NCBI GenBank assembly: GCA_049511715.1
Contig: JBEKXU010000001.1
Span: forward strand, 123,922 to 187,921
Direction: 5' to 3'
From: JBEKHT01 sp049511715
Lineage (GTDB): Bacteria > Chloroflexota > Anaerolineae > Anaerolineales > RBG-16-64-43
DNA length: 64,000 nucleotides
In this document: piece after piece, positions 1 through 9,479 of the stretch
How the letters are laid out: the number at the start of each line of letters is the position of its first letter
Numbering within the stretch: the stretch's first letter is position 1
Made by a program: the position numbers and the translations under genes
The notes under the pieces: generated by a model
What the model was told of the DNA's origin: nothing
What the model saw: the letters and a program-made list of their open reading frames with translations, nothing else
Databases searched by the model: none

Positions 1-516
1 GTGATCCTTGGCGTAGCCGCGCGGGGCTGTCTTGAGTTTCTCACCCTGCACCTCGCCGAAATAATCGCGGAAGGCCTTCCCGCGCAAGATCTTCAGAAGT
101 GGGCCGGGGTTGCGATCAACGGAGGCCCGCCAGGCTTCAATTTGCCGAGGCTCAGCTTCATGCAGGCCGCCCCCCAGCATTGAGCGGTTGCCCGGTTCGA
201 TATGGACGTAGTACCCCAGTTGCCGTGTCCTGCGTCCGCCCGGAGCGATGTAGGCGCTAAGGTATGGCTTGTAAGGGGTCTTGTCTTTGGAAAACCGCAG
301 GTCCCGGTAAAGCCGAAAGATGCAGTCTTTCGGCGTGACACTTGCCAGAGGTTCCGTGGCGGAGAGCCTGTGGATCAATTCGGCCACATAAACCTCGAAA
401 CAGGCATAGGCTTCCTCGAAATCCACTCGGTTGGCCTGGAACCATTCGCGGTTATTGTTGGTCCTGAGCCCCTTGAGGAACCTTAGCACAGGTCGCAGGT
501 CAATTGCTTCTCTCAT
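1..516 (-). CDS. DUF2461 family protein (3' end outside window)
   Basis: An uninterrupted minus-strand frame of 172 codons runs from ATG at 516 off the left edge of the window. A GGGAGG ribosome site lies about 8 nt upstream of the ATG. The protein reads NNNREWFQANR near residue 25, then CIFRLYRDLRFSKDKTPYK near 70 and GYYVHIEPGNRSMLGGG near 105. These blocks are typical of the DUF2461 (TIGR02453) family, whose members are about 220 residues, so roughly 50 C-terminal residues are missing here. The biochemical role of the family is not established. There is no close neighbour upstream on this strand, so it is probably transcribed alone or with genes left of the window. Confidence 0.85.
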   Translation of the reverse strand, partial: MREAIDLRPVLRFLKGLRTNNNREWFQANRVDFEEAYACFEVYVAELIHRLSATEPLASVTPKDCIFRLYRDLRFSKDKTPYKPYLSAYIAPGGRRTRQLGYYVHIEPGNRSMLGGGLHEAEPRQIEAWRASVDRNPGPLLKILRGKAFRDYFGEVQGEKLKTAPRGYAKDH

Positions 517-1350
517 TTTCAATGGCCTCCCTATGTGGGTCCTTCTTCGCGTAGAGCAGGTTGTGGCCCCAGTGGATTGCCTCTGCAAGACCGCCAGGCG
601 AATTATCTCTCATTATCAAGGGCCGGTTCCGTCCGACCCTCCGGAAGGAGAGGAGTAGGCCCACGGGGCTGCCCGTGAGGGGGAAGCGCACAGTCACCGC
701 CCAGGCAAAGGCATGCTCCCGCCAGGGTGGCCCTGGCAACCAGGTCTTCCAGGTTGGCATAGAGACGAACCAGCTCTTGGCTGGCGGCGGAAATGCCGAG
801 GGCCGAGGGCAAGGGGCGCCGCAATGTGACCTTTTCTCTCTGGGACCCCGAAACTCTCATCGTCAACAAGCCCCACGGGGGGCTACATTGCCCCACGCTA
901 TCCACGCTGCAGGAGCTGGGATGCCGCTTCCCAGCTCAGCAGTGGTCGCAGAACCTGAGCTTGGGTCCACCACCACGAAGAAAGGGACAGCTCGAGAGGC
1001 CGCCCACTACTTTGTGCAAGTCCCTTCCAGGCCCGAACCACCCGAAGTGTCCGCCAGCGCCTGCCTTCTTGTGATCTTGCCTGGCAGCGGAAGGCTGAAT
1101 GCCGTTCTCAAAGAGGTTTGCGGCTCCGAGAGTCCTCTTGTGGTTGCCAGGTTCCCGATCGGCCCGGGGGGATGCGTGGATGCTGTAGGTTGGAAGGTGC
1201 CCAGACAGGTTTAGATGGCGCTCAGGGAAGAGGCAAGGATCCTTCACGGGCGGAGGGGGTCGAGAAAGGTCCATTTCCCGGCAGCTCTCGGCAGGTGGAG
1301 ATTTGAGTCTGCGGCTCCTTGCCCCCGCATGCAGTCCATCGGACCGCTCC
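517..1350. other. 834-bp stretch without recognisable gene
   Basis: Open frames exist on both strands, but none gives a protein pattern I recognise or has a convincing ribosome site. They look like chance frames of GC-rich DNA. A decayed gene cannot be excluded. Confidence 0.5.
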
Positions 1351-2565
1351 TCACCGGGGTAGGAAGATCCCGCGTGTGGTGAGACTCCTGGCCCGCCGGG
1401 ACCCTTCGCGGCGAAAGGCCAATCCGGCGACCAGCAGGGCTCCAAGGGCAAGCAGCGCGTTCCCTTGCAGGACAACGCCCAATCCAATCCGATCGGCAAG
1501 CAGGCCGCTGAAGTACACGCCCACCGCCCCCGCGGTGAACATGGAACCCAGCGCGATCCCCGAGGCGAGCCCGATCCGGCCGGGGAGCGACTTCTGAGCC
1601 ATGGTGACCAGGATGCTATGGGGGGCCCCATTGAAGGCCCCCGCGAGAGCAATTAATCCCAAAAGGGCGAGGCCGCGGGCGAGGGGAAAGAAATAAAGAG
1701 GGGCCACGCTAAGGGCCAGGGAGGTAACGATGGTCTTGCGGTTTCCCCATCGGTCCCCCAGCACTCCCCCGACCAGGCCTCCCAAGAGCCCCCCGGCCAT
1801 GAACATGCCGGTGATCAAACCATACGAGGTTGTGGAGTACCCCAAGTCCATATAAAACTTTGGGATAAAGGTCTGGGCGGCCAGTTGGGCCCAGTACCTC
1901 AGGGAGGCGATCGACAGGAGGAGTATGAGGCCTCCCCAACGCACCTCCTTGAGAAACAAACGGCCTTGGCCCTGCGGGAGTGGAGCTCTCCCTGAGGTCC
2001 CGGTTTTCTCCCAGCCTGACCTCACGATCGCCAGGGCGGCAACCGCAAATCCTATGGCCGAGAAGGCAAGGACGCCAGGAAGTCCCAATTGGTCAATCAG
2101 GAAGCCTCCCAATGCTGGCCCGATCACGGTTCCTCCTGCCCCAAAGAAGAAGAACAGGGCGGCCGCGGTCGTTGCGCTACCCGCCAGGTAGCGGCTCCCA
2201 TCCTCAGCGGCTTTGGCTGCTCCGGAGGGATGAAAGGCAGCGGAGCCCACCGCTGCAGCGACAAGCACAACCAGAACCCAGCGTCCCGGGACCCATGGCA
2301 CCAGGGAAAAGAAAAACGCAATCCAGAGCAGCCCCGCTGCCGATGTCCATCGGTGTCCGAAACGATCCGAGATCCATCCGAAGATTGGCTGGGGGAGGGC
2401 CGAGGCCATCGCACTCAAGGTTGAGACCAGCCCAATCCCAGCGTTGGCCAGTCCCAGAGGGGCGCTGAGAAAGGCCAGAAGGATAGGGGTGAGGCCGCTC
2501 AGGTTGTCGACCGCGAAGTGGGCCAGGGAAATGTAGATAAAGGGCAGGCGCCGGAAGAGCTGCAT
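1351..2565 (-). CDS. MFS transporter, fosmidomycin-resistance (Fsr)-like
   Basis: This 404-residue integral membrane protein shows about twelve hydrophobic segments in two halves separated by a charged stretch near residues 185-210. The first half carries the MFS loop 2-3 motif GWISDRFGHR near residue 63. The block GSAAFHPSGAA near 110 resembles the AFHP(E/S)GA motif of Fsr-type drug exporters. It probably acts as a proton-driven exporter in the cytoplasmic membrane. The substrate cannot be read from sequence. It lies 660 bp beyond the end of the lysine operon on the same strand, so co-transcription is possible but not shown. No strong ribosome site precedes ATG 2565. Confidence 0.85.
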   Translation of the reverse strand: MQLFRRLPFIYISLAHFAVDNLSGLTPILLAFLSAPLGLANAGIGLVSTLSAMASALPQPIFGWISDRFGHRWTSAAGLLWIAFFFSLVPWVPGRWVLVVLVAAAVGSAAFHPSGAAKAAEDGSRYLAGSATTAAALFFFFGAGGTVIGPALGGFLIDQLGLPGVLAFSAIGFAVAALAIVRSGWEKTGTSGRAPLPQGQGRLFLKEVRWGGLILLLSIASLRYWAQLAAQTFIPKFYMDLGYSTTSYGLITGMFMAGGLLGGLVGGVLGDRWGNRKTIVTSLALSVAPLYFFPLARGLALLGLIALAGAFNGAPHSILVTMAQKSLPGRIGLASGIALGSMFTAGAVGVYFSGLLADRIGLGVVLQGNALLALGALLVAGLAFRREGSRRARSLTTRGIFLPR

Positions 2566-3224
2566 GCGAAACGGCTCGCGATTAGTCTGGCTTCTCCTAT
2601 TGAGCGCAACATTCTACCCTGTTGAAGGGGAAATGCGCTTATTCTTTGGCAGGCCGGAGGGCTCAAGGTGGGACGCGGGGGGGTTCTTCGGCAGCACAAA
2701 GGCCTGTTTCGAGTGCCCAGGTCGTCTGGGGAGCGGAGTGGTGCGGACCGAATGAACTTTTCGCTCCGCAGGTCCTCGGGCGGGATCTTGACCCGTTCTG
2801 GCAACGAATCGCCGCAGTAGGAGAGTTGACCTTCTCGTCTGAAAAGACTGCTATCCTGCGGACCACCCCCAGTGGGGGCAGGAGTGCACTCGCTTCATGG
2901 TCCTGCCGGGCGTCAGGCCGCGCTTCGCGAGAAGCTGCTCATGCCCTCGCGGTTTGGAGCCCTTCCCATCGGCATCCGAGTGCGCGGTCAGGCTTGCCTG
3001 TGACTTGCCGTCAGGCGGGTGTCCAGGGCGGTCCTGTTTGCCTCTTGGGAGAGGCTGAGAACGGGTTCGCAAAACCCCATGCAGTTCGACCCGTCACTTT
3101 GCTCACCAGAACAAATCCCAATCGTGAACGAGTATTCGGCCGCGGCAAGGATCATGAAGAACCGTGGATCCTGAGCCTTGGCTACCTCTTGACCTGCGGT
3201 CCGTTCGTCCAGGCTTTTCCATTA
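2566..3224. other. Non-coding gap behind the lysine operon
   Basis: I see no supported gene, terminator hairpin or repeat in this interval. A long plus-strand frame passing through it (2622-4301) is the antisense shadow of lysK and has no protein-like pattern. Confidence 0.5.
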
Positions 3225-4325
3225 TCAGGTCGCTTTCACCAGACGGTCGATCACGTTGCTAACCACGCGAACTGCTCGGTCGTACTCGCTCAAGGGAAGG
3301 TTCTCGCCCAGCGTGTGGTCCAGGGAGGAGTCGCCGGGGCCATATGCGAGAGCCGGGCAGCCCCAGGCCGGGGCGACGAAGTTGAGATCGGCCGTACCGG
3401 ACTTCACGACAAAACGCGGCTCGCCGCCCTCGGCGCGGATCGCCCTGAGGAATTCGGAGACCAGGCGATTGTCCTTCCCACCGCGAAAGGCAGGGATCGC
3501 AAAGCCCTCCGAGTCGAATTCCACGGGTCGGCCGGTGAACAGAGTTTGTACGGACTCGTACCAGCTGGAGGGAGGAAAGTCAAGCGGCAGGCGCGCCCAA
3601 ACCTGAAGGGAACCCCATTCGGTGGAATCGTCTTCCCCCGAGCTCACTGCTCTCAGCGCGACCTGAAGCTGATCAAAGGCCCGTTCCCTTCCCTTATTGA
3701 ACTCGGCGGTCCAGGTGCTCAGGCTAGCCCAAAGGGCGACCGCCTCTTCGCTGGCCGTGGGGAGCCCAGAGGCCGAGTGGGCAGGGGGACGTCGGACCGT
3801 GATCCTTGCCCTGGCGAACCCCTTATACCCCACCGTGATCCGATCCCAGAAGCTTGGTTCCCCAATGACGGCATACTCCGGGTGGTACTGGCCCGCCGCG
3901 AACCGCGCGCCGCGCGAGTCGCCCTCCTCCTCGACGGCGCCGATCACGACAATCCGCCAGCCCTGGCAGGCTCCCACGGCAGATGCCGCGTCGACGAACG
4001 CAGCCAAGGCCCCCTTGGCATCCACGCTGCCGCGCCCATAGAGCTTCCCGTCTTCCAAGTGGACCGGGATGCGGCCGGAGACCGTGTCGATGTGGCCCAA
4101 GAGGACGATTTCCCGGGGTCCATCTCCCAGCACGCCGACGGCGTTTCCGGCCGGATCGAGGAAGGCACGCGTGAACCCCAGCGACAGCATGCGTTGGACG
4201 AGCCAGGCTGCCGCCTCGGCTTCCTGCCCGGTGGGGCTGTACCGCTCCAGCAATCCGACGAGGGTTTCCGGTGGCTGCAACTTATTGCCTTCAATCGGTG
4301 AGCGATTCGATTCCGAGGAGCTCAT
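3225..4325 (-). CDS. lysK: [LysW]-lysine hydrolase LysK
   Basis: A 366-residue M20-family zinc peptidase. In the LysW pathway it cleaves the isopeptide bond between the C-terminal glutamate of the carrier LysW and newly made lysine, releasing lysine in the cytoplasm. Metal-site blocks are visible: LLGHIDTVSG near residue 75, GRGSVDAKGALA near 97, VEEEGDSRGA near 130 and a late SGTADLNFVAP near 310. It is the last gene of the lysine operon, and its ATG overlaps the lysZ stop by 4 bp (ATGA), indicating translational coupling. Length and order match LysK of Thermus-type pathways. The family also includes ornithine-forming enzymes, so dual use in arginine synthesis is possible, but the operon context favours lysine. 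Confidence 0.93.
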   Translation of the reverse strand: MSSSESNRSPIEGNKLQPPETLVGLLERYSPTGQEAEAAAWLVQRMLSLGFTRAFLDPAGNAVGVLGDGPREIVLLGHIDTVSGRIPVHLEDGKLYGRGSVDAKGALAAFVDAASAVGACQGWRIVVIGAVEEEGDSRGARFAAGQYHPEYAVIGEPSFWDRITVGYKGFARARITVRRPPAHSASGLPTASEEAVALWASLSTWTAEFNKGRERAFDQLQVALRAVSSGEDDSTEWGSLQVWARLPLDFPPSSWYESVQTLFTGRPVEFDSEGFAIPAFRGGKDNRLVSEFLRAIRAEGGEPRFVVKSGTADLNFVAPAWGCPALAYGPGDSSLDHTLGENLPLSEYDRAVRVVSNVIDRLVKAT

Positions 4326-5149
4326 GCGATCGAGGTTCCTTCTCCCGCGAGCGCGCGGGAAACCGGGTGATCGACCCTCCCGTCCGCGAGGAGGACCCGG
4401 CCCACTCCTCCTCGAAGGGCCTCCTCGGCCCCCAGGATCTTCTTCTTCATTCTTCCCTGTGCCATCTCAAGCGCCTCCGGTAGCTGGTCGCGCGGGAGAG
4501 AGGAAATGAGCGTTCCCTCGTCGGGAAATTTCCGCAGGAGACCCGGGGCGGCCGTCAGAAGGACGAGGGTTTCCGCCTTGAGGGCCGCGGCAACGGCGGC
4601 CGCCGCGCGATCAGCATCGACGTTGAGGAGGACCCCCTCCGGGGAGATGGCCAGGGGCGCGATGACGGGGGTGTATCCCGCGCCAAGCAGTTGCCCCAGG
4701 AGGTTGGCGTTGACCTCCTGGATCGTCCCGGTGTGGTCGCCGTGCAGCAGAAGGACCTTTCCCCCTTCGAGGGAGCGGACCGACTCTTTTCGGCGGGCGA
4801 CGATCAGGCGGCCATCCGCCCCCGAAAGGCCGAGCGCGTTGATCCCCCGGCGCTGCAGGCTCTCCACCAGGACGGAATTGAGCCTGCCCGCAATCACCAT
4901 GGCGAAGATCTCGAGCGTTTCGCGGTCGGTGAAGCGGCTTTCGTACCCCGAGGGCGAGGTGACGAAGCGGGGAGGGTGTCCCAGGGCCTCGGCCACGCGG
5001 TTCGTTTCCCCCGAGCCCCCGTGAACGAGAACTACGCGGGTGTTCCCGCGGACCACTTCCGCGAGATCCTCGCAGGCGGCCTCCCAGCGGACCCCGGGCG
5101 CTCCCCCAAGCTTCACCACGAGATCCGCGGCCGATTCCTTCTCTCCCAT
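4322..5149 (-). CDS. lysZ: [LysW]-aminoadipate kinase LysZ
   Basis: Amino-acid kinase of the acetylglutamate-kinase (ArgB) family, 275 residues. It phosphorylates the side-chain carboxylate of alpha-aminoadipate carried on LysW. Visible family blocks are VVKLGG at the N-terminus, VLVHGGSGE near residue 42 for ATP phosphate binding, GLSGADG near 110 and LNVDADRAAA near 180. The frame opens further upstream, but ATG 5149 was chosen because the conserved VVKLGG strand follows it directly and an AAGGA/GGGAGG ribosome site precedes it. It starts 22 bp after the lysY stop and overlaps lysK by 4 bp. Confidence 0.93.
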   Translation of the reverse strand: MGEKESAADLVVKLGGAPGVRWEAACEDLAEVVRGNTRVVLVHGGSGETNRVAEALGHPPRFVTSPSGYESRFTDRETLEIFAMVIAGRLNSVLVESLQRRGINALGLSGADGRLIVARRKESVRSLEGGKVLLLHGDHTGTIQEVNANLLGQLLGAGYTPVIAPLAISPEGVLLNVDADRAAAAVAAALKAETLVLLTAAPGLLRKFPDEGTLISSLPRDQLPEALEMAQGRMKKKILGAEEALRGGVGRVLLADGRVDHPVSRALAGEGTSIA

Positions 5150-5171
5150 GGGTTCCTTGCCTCCCAGGCTT

Positions 5172-6218
5172 TCAGGCCGGGTGCAGGCCGGGGAACTCCA
5201 GCCCGGCTTCCTCCGGCAGCCCACACATCAGGTTCAGGCACTGCACCGCCGTCCCCGCGGCTCCCTTCATTAGATTATCAATGGCGCAGAGGGCAACGAC
5301 CCGGCTGTTCCCCTCTTCGGTGGCAAACCCGACGTCGGCGAAATTGCTCCCGGCCAGGATCTTGGGATCGGGGACGCGGTGGACCCCTGACTTTTCCTTG
5401 ACGATGCGGACGAAGGGTTCGGACGTGGCCCAGGCGCGGTAGTGCCGCCACAGGTCCTTCTCGGCCAGGCCGGGCTTGAGGAAAGCGTGACCCGCGGCCA
5501 GGACCCCGCGCACCATATCCACCGAGGTGACGGTCAGATGCAAATCGGGCAGCCTCAGCGCCTGGATCACCTCGGCCGTGTGGCGGTGGCCCGTGGGGGC
5601 GTAGGTCCGAACGACGCCGCTGCGCTCGGGGTGATGGGACCCGGGGTTGGGCTCGGCGCCGCCCTCGGAGGACCCAGCCTTGACGTCCAGGATCACCGGC
5701 CTGGAGAGGTCGAGCAAGTCCGCCCTCACTAGCGGTAGGAGGGCCAGGATCGAGGCCGTCGCATTGCAGCCGACCCCGCTGACGTAGTTTGCCTTGCGGA
5801 TCTCTTCCCGGCAGAGCTCGGGAAGGCCGTAGGTGAAACGCTCCAGCCAGGCGGGCGCCTCGTGCTCGTGGTGGTACCACTGGCGATACAGGTCCGGATC
5901 CCGCAGGCGGAAATCCGCGGAAAGATCGATGATCCTGGGCGCGAGCTTGGAGAAAACGTCAATCTTTTTCTGCGGTTCCCCATGCGGCAGGGCCAGGAAG
6001 AGGACGTCGCAGGGTTCGAGGCTCTCCGCGGGGACAAAGCGCAGCTCGGTCTTCTTGCGCAGGTTGGGGTGGAGCGAGTGGACATACAGCCCCGCATTCC
6101 GTTCCGAGGTTGCCTGAGCGACCTCGACCTGGGGATGGAAGAGCAGGATCCGCAGGAGTTCCCCGCCGGTGTACCCAGAGGCACCCACAATGCTTACCCG
6201 GATCACCTGAGCCTCCAT
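5172..6218 (-). CDS. lysY: [LysW]-aminoadipyl-phosphate reductase LysY
   Basis: NADPH-dependent semialdehyde dehydrogenase of the ArgC/LysY family, 348 residues from ATG 6218. It reduces LysW-bound aminoadipyl phosphate to the semialdehyde. The Rossmann motif VSIVGASGYTGGELLR begins at residue 8, and the catalytic cysteine is Cys151 in SGVGCNATA. HRHTAEV near 217 matches the conserved histidine region. An ATG 60 bp upstream (6278) is in frame, but it would add a basic extension before the Rossmann strand that homologues lack, so 6218 is preferred although its ribosome site is weak. Gene order kinase-after-reductase within the lysine operon supports the assignment. Confidence 0.93.
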   Translation of the reverse strand: MEAQVIRVSIVGASGYTGGELLRILLFHPQVEVAQATSERNAGLYVHSLHPNLRKKTELRFVPAESLEPCDVLFLALPHGEPQKKIDVFSKLAPRIIDLSADFRLRDPDLYRQWYHHEHEAPAWLERFTYGLPELCREEIRKANYVSGVGCNATASILALLPLVRADLLDLSRPVILDVKAGSSEGGAEPNPGSHHPERSGVVRTYAPTGHRHTAEVIQALRLPDLHLTVTSVDMVRGVLAAGHAFLKPGLAEKDLWRHYRAWATSEPFVRIVKEKSGVHRVPDPKILAGSNFADVGFATEEGNSRVVALCAIDNLMKGAAGTAVQCLNLMCGLPEEAGLEFPGLHPA

Positions 6219-6452
6219 TTTGCCAATTCGAAATCGGCGCAAGCCTCTCCGGTCCATCCGTCTGAGGGGCGCAGACATGTGACCGGGCCTAAATGCCCTC
6301 GCTACGTCCGGCGTCAGGGCCGCGCCATCCCCGGAAGAGCATCCCGACTCACTTGTTGGTCTCAGCTCATCCCGGCCCTCAAACAGGGAAGGGGGCTGGC
6401 CCGCGGTAGCGTCCAGCGGCGAATTCCCCCGAATCCATCTCTTCCGGAATTC

Positions 6453-7466
6453 TCAGCCGACCAGCGAGCCGCAGACGGCGCTGGTGAACTCCTCTGTCCC
6501 GGCAGTGCCTCCTAGGTCCGGAGTGCAGATGCCCGCCTCCAGTGTGGCCTCAACCGCGCTGCGCAGCCTCCTTGCAGAGCTTGACTCCCCGAGATGCTCC
6601 AGGAGCATGGCCCCAGACAGCATTGCCCCGACCGGATCAGCAATTCCCTTGCCCGCAATGTCCAGCCCGGCGCCGTGGACCGGCTCAAAGAGCGGCGTTC
6701 CTTCCCCCAGGTTGGCTGAGGGGGCCACCCCCAGGCCCCCAATAAGGCCGGAGGCTTCGTCGGAAAGGATGTCTCCGAACAAGTTGGTGGTGACCAGAAC
6801 GTCGAATGTCTGCGGGGCCTGCAGGATGCGCAGGGCGGCTGTATCCACCAGAAGCTCCCGGACCAGGAGCCCGGGGTATTCGCGGGCGACTTCCAGGACA
6901 CACTGCCGGAACAAGCCGTCGCTGACCCGGAGGACGTTGGCCTTGTGCACGACCGTAAGGCTCGGGGGAGTGGCACGGCCCGAAGCCCGCAGCATTGCCT
7001 GCTGGCAAGCCACCCGGGCAATTCGGCTGCTGGCGCCCCGAGTGATCACGCGCTCCGCGATCGCCGTCTCTCCTTCCCGCCGCTCCCGCCCGCTGTATAG
7101 CCCCTCACTGTTCTCCCGGACGATCAGGAAATCGATCCCGGGCCGCGAGACGGGTCCGGGCAGCGACTTTACAGGCCTCAGGTTGGCATAGAGATTCAAC
7201 TTGCGGCGCAGGTCCAGGATCGGGCTCGAGTATCCCGCCACCTCCCCGGAGGGAGAGGCACAGGCCCCGAAAAGGACCGCGTCGGCTCGCCGCGCGCGCT
7301 CGAGCGTTTCCGATGGCAATGCTTCCCCGCAGGCTTGAAAGCAGGCAAACCCAGCAGGAGCTTCTTCAAACTGAAGGTCCAGCCCCAAGGAGCCCAAAAC
7401 CCGGGCAGCGGCGGGGATGACCTCCGGCCCAATTCCATCTCCGGGGATCAGCAGCACGCGCGCCAA
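6453..7466 (-). CDS. Homoisocitrate dehydrogenase (isocitrate/isopropylmalate dehydrogenase family)
   Basis: A 337-residue beta-decarboxylating dehydrogenase that should convert homoisocitrate to alpha-ketoadipate with NAD. The N-terminus LLIPGDGIGPEV, the substrate loop LYANLRPVK near residue 93, IVRENSEGLYSG near 114, the Mg site FGDILSDEASGL near 226 and the late EPVHGAGLDIAGKG all fit. The IVRENSEGLY form is that of isocitrate/homoisocitrate enzymes rather than the isopropylmalate VVREL form. The start is TTG at 7466, immediately after the stop of the homoaconitase gene, with GAGG upstream. The context between homoaconitase and lysY makes homoisocitrate the likely substrate. Some relatives also act on isocitrate. 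Confidence 0.9.
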   Translation of the reverse strand: MARVLLIPGDGIGPEVIPAAARVLGSLGLDLQFEEAPAGFACFQACGEALPSETLERARRADAVLFGACASPSGEVAGYSSPILDLRRKLNLYANLRPVKSLPGPVSRPGIDFLIVRENSEGLYSGRERREGETAIAERVITRGASSRIARVACQQAMLRASGRATPPSLTVVHKANVLRVSDGLFRQCVLEVAREYPGLLVRELLVDTAALRILQAPQTFDVLVTTNLFGDILSDEASGLIGGLGVAPSANLGEGTPLFEPVHGAGLDIAGKGIADPVGAMLSGAMLLEHLGESSSARRLRSAVEATLEAGICTPDLGGTAGTEEFTSAVCGSLVG

Positions 7467-9479
7467 TTAGGACCTCGACCCCTGACCAGATGGACCCCTG
7501 CCGGCTTCACCGGGCCTGAGAAACGGGATCAGCCCGCCGGCCTTCAGCAGGGCCTGAATGTTCTCTGGGAAAGGGGGGAAGGAGAACCGGCCGCCCGGGA
7601 GCTCGACCCAGCCGCCCGCGATGTCAAGCAAGACCCAATCGCCGGAACGAGCCGCCTCGGCCGCCCCCGGGCAAATGATGGTCGGAAGCCCCCGGTTGAT
7701 GGCGTTGCGATAGAAGATGCGCGCAAAAGAAACGGCAACGACCGCCGCCACCCCTTTGGTCTTCAGGGCGGCGGCCGCCTGCTCCCGGGAACTCCCGCAA
7801 CCGAAGTTGCGCCCGGCGATTACCACATCGCCGCGCTGGACCTCGTGGGCAAAGCGCGGGTCCAGGTCTTCCATGGCATGTGCCGCGATCTCATGGGGAT
7901 CCCGCAGGGTGTATGTGTACTTTCCAGGGAAGATCAGGTCGGTATTGATGTGGTCCCCATACTTCCATACTCGCGAAGCCCCGGGCGGAGCCCCCGCCAA
8001 ATCCCCTGCGGGAGCAGGCCCGGGATCTCGAGGCATTGCGCTGGCAGAGGGCCGGTGGCCCTCCCCGCTCGCGGGGCTAGTGACGTGCCAAAGGGGCCCT
8101 GCGCTTGAGGGAACTGAGCGGCTTAGCGGATGGGTCCTTTTCGATTCCGAGAGGATTTCGGCGGGGTGGGCGATCCTCCCCGCCACCGCGCTGGCCGCAA
8201 CGACAGCAGGGGAGGCAAGGTAGATCTCGGCATCCGGCTGGCCCATCCGGCCACGGAAGTTGCGGTTGGCCGAGGAGATCACGACTTCCCCGGGGCCCGG
8301 AACCCCGAAATGGTTGCCCATACAGGGACCGCATCCGGGGACCCCGATCACGGCTCCGGCTTCCAGAAGCGTCTGGAGGATCCCAAGATGGAGCGCTTGT
8401 TCGAGGATCTCCCGGGAGGCAGGGATCACCAGCAGCCGGGTGCTCGGGCTTACGCGCCGCCCCCGGAGCACTTCCGCCGCAGAGGCCAAGTCCTCCAGCC
8501 GCCCGTTGGTGCAGGTTCCAATGAAGGCCATGTCCACCCTCTGCCCGGCCAGCTCTGCCAGGGGATGCACGTTGTCCACATCCGGCGGGCACGCTACCAT
8601 CGGCTGCAGGGCGCAGAGGTCCAGGGATTGCTCCGTTTCATAGATGGCGCCTGCGCCCGGATACATGGCGGATCGTTCAATCTCCTCGCGGAGCAGGGCG
8701 CAGGCCCTCCCCAGGTCCTGTGCGTCATACTGGCAGATCCGGTGAGCGGCCCGGTCCGCCAGGTAGTCGAAGACGGGTTCGTCCGGGGGCAGATAGGCGT
8801 TCTTGACCCCGGTTTCGGCCATCACGTTGGGGAGGACCATCCGGCTTTCCAGGCTCAGATTCATTAGGCCATCACCGCTGAACTCAAGCGATGAGTAAAC
8901 GGCTCCATCGGCTCCCAGATCCCCAACGATGGCCAACGCCAGGTCCTTGCTGGTCACTCCCAGGGGGAGCTGCCCCGTGAGCGTCACGCGCTGGGACTCG
9001 GGTACCCGCAGCCAAAGCTCGCCCGTGAGCCACAGGGCGGCGACCTCGCTTCGGCCGACCCCGCAGCCGAAGGCGCCCAGCCATCCGAAATGGGTCGTGT
9101 GGCTGTCGGCACCCAGGATCACCTGCCCGGGCCAGATAAGCGCCTCCTCGGAGAGGACCTGATGGCAAATGCCTCGGCCGACCTCGAAAAAGTGTTGGAT
9201 CCCCTGGTCGCGGACGAAGGCGCGGATCTCCGTGTGGTTCCGGGCATGCTGCGCCGTGGGAGGAGGGACGGCGTGGTCGAGGGTGATGCAGAGCCGATCC
9301 GGTTCGACGACCCTGGCTCCCCCCAGCTCCTGGTAGAAGATCTCGGCAATCGCCGCCGTGTTGTCGTGCGAGAGGATCCGGTCCGGCCGAACCTGGACGA
9401 TCTCCCCGGCGCGCGCCGAGGCCCGGCTTGCCGCCCGGGCCAGGGCCTTTTCGGCGAACGTTCGGGCGGCCGTCGTCAT
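7467..9479 (-). CDS. lysTU: Fused homoaconitase, large plus small subunit (LysT-LysU)
   Basis: A 670-residue aconitase-superfamily enzyme that should interconvert homocitrate and homoisocitrate through a [4Fe-4S] cluster. Residues 1-440 are the large domain, with cluster cysteines in GTCTNGR (Cys323) and GCGPCMGNH (Cys383 and Cys386) and the GADSHTTHFG block near 123. A low-complexity Ser/Pro/Ala linker fills about 441-503. Residues 504-660 are the small swivelling domain, with GDHINTDLIFPG and GRNFGCGSSREQA. Thermus and archaeal LysT and LysU are separate proteins, so the in-frame fusion is notable. The gene overlaps the homocitrate synthase gene by 4 bp. Relatives serve leucine or TCA metabolism, but the operon gives the lysine role. 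Confidence 0.9.
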   Translation of the reverse strand: MTTAARTFAEKALARAASRASARAGEIVQVRPDRILSHDNTAAIAEIFYQELGGARVVEPDRLCITLDHAVPPPTAQHARNHTEIRAFVRDQGIQHFFEVGRGICHQVLSEEALIWPGQVILGADSHTTHFGWLGAFGCGVGRSEVAALWLTGELWLRVPESQRVTLTGQLPLGVTSKDLALAIVGDLGADGAVYSSLEFSGDGLMNLSLESRMVLPNVMAETGVKNAYLPPDEPVFDYLADRAAHRICQYDAQDLGRACALLREEIERSAMYPGAGAIYETEQSLDLCALQPMVACPPDVDNVHPLAELAGQRVDMAFIGTCTNGRLEDLASAAEVLRGRRVSPSTRLLVIPASREILEQALHLGILQTLLEAGAVIGVPGCGPCMGNHFGVPGPGEVVISSANRNFRGRMGQPDAEIYLASPAVVAASAVAGRIAHPAEILSESKRTHPLSRSVPSSAGPLWHVTSPASGEGHRPSASAMPRDPGPAPAGDLAGAPPGASRVWKYGDHINTDLIFPGKYTYTLRDPHEIAAHAMEDLDPRFAHEVQRGDVVIAGRNFGCGSSREQAAAALKTKGVAAVVAVSFARIFYRNAINRGLPTIICPGAAEAARSGDWVLLDIAGGWVELPGGRFSFPPFPENIQALLKAGGLIPFLRPGEAGRGPSGQGSRS

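Noticed and set aside
2622..4301. A 559-codon plus-strand frame
   Set aside because: It lies antisense to lysK and the gap behind it, has no family pattern, and arises from the codon bias of the real minus-strand gene.
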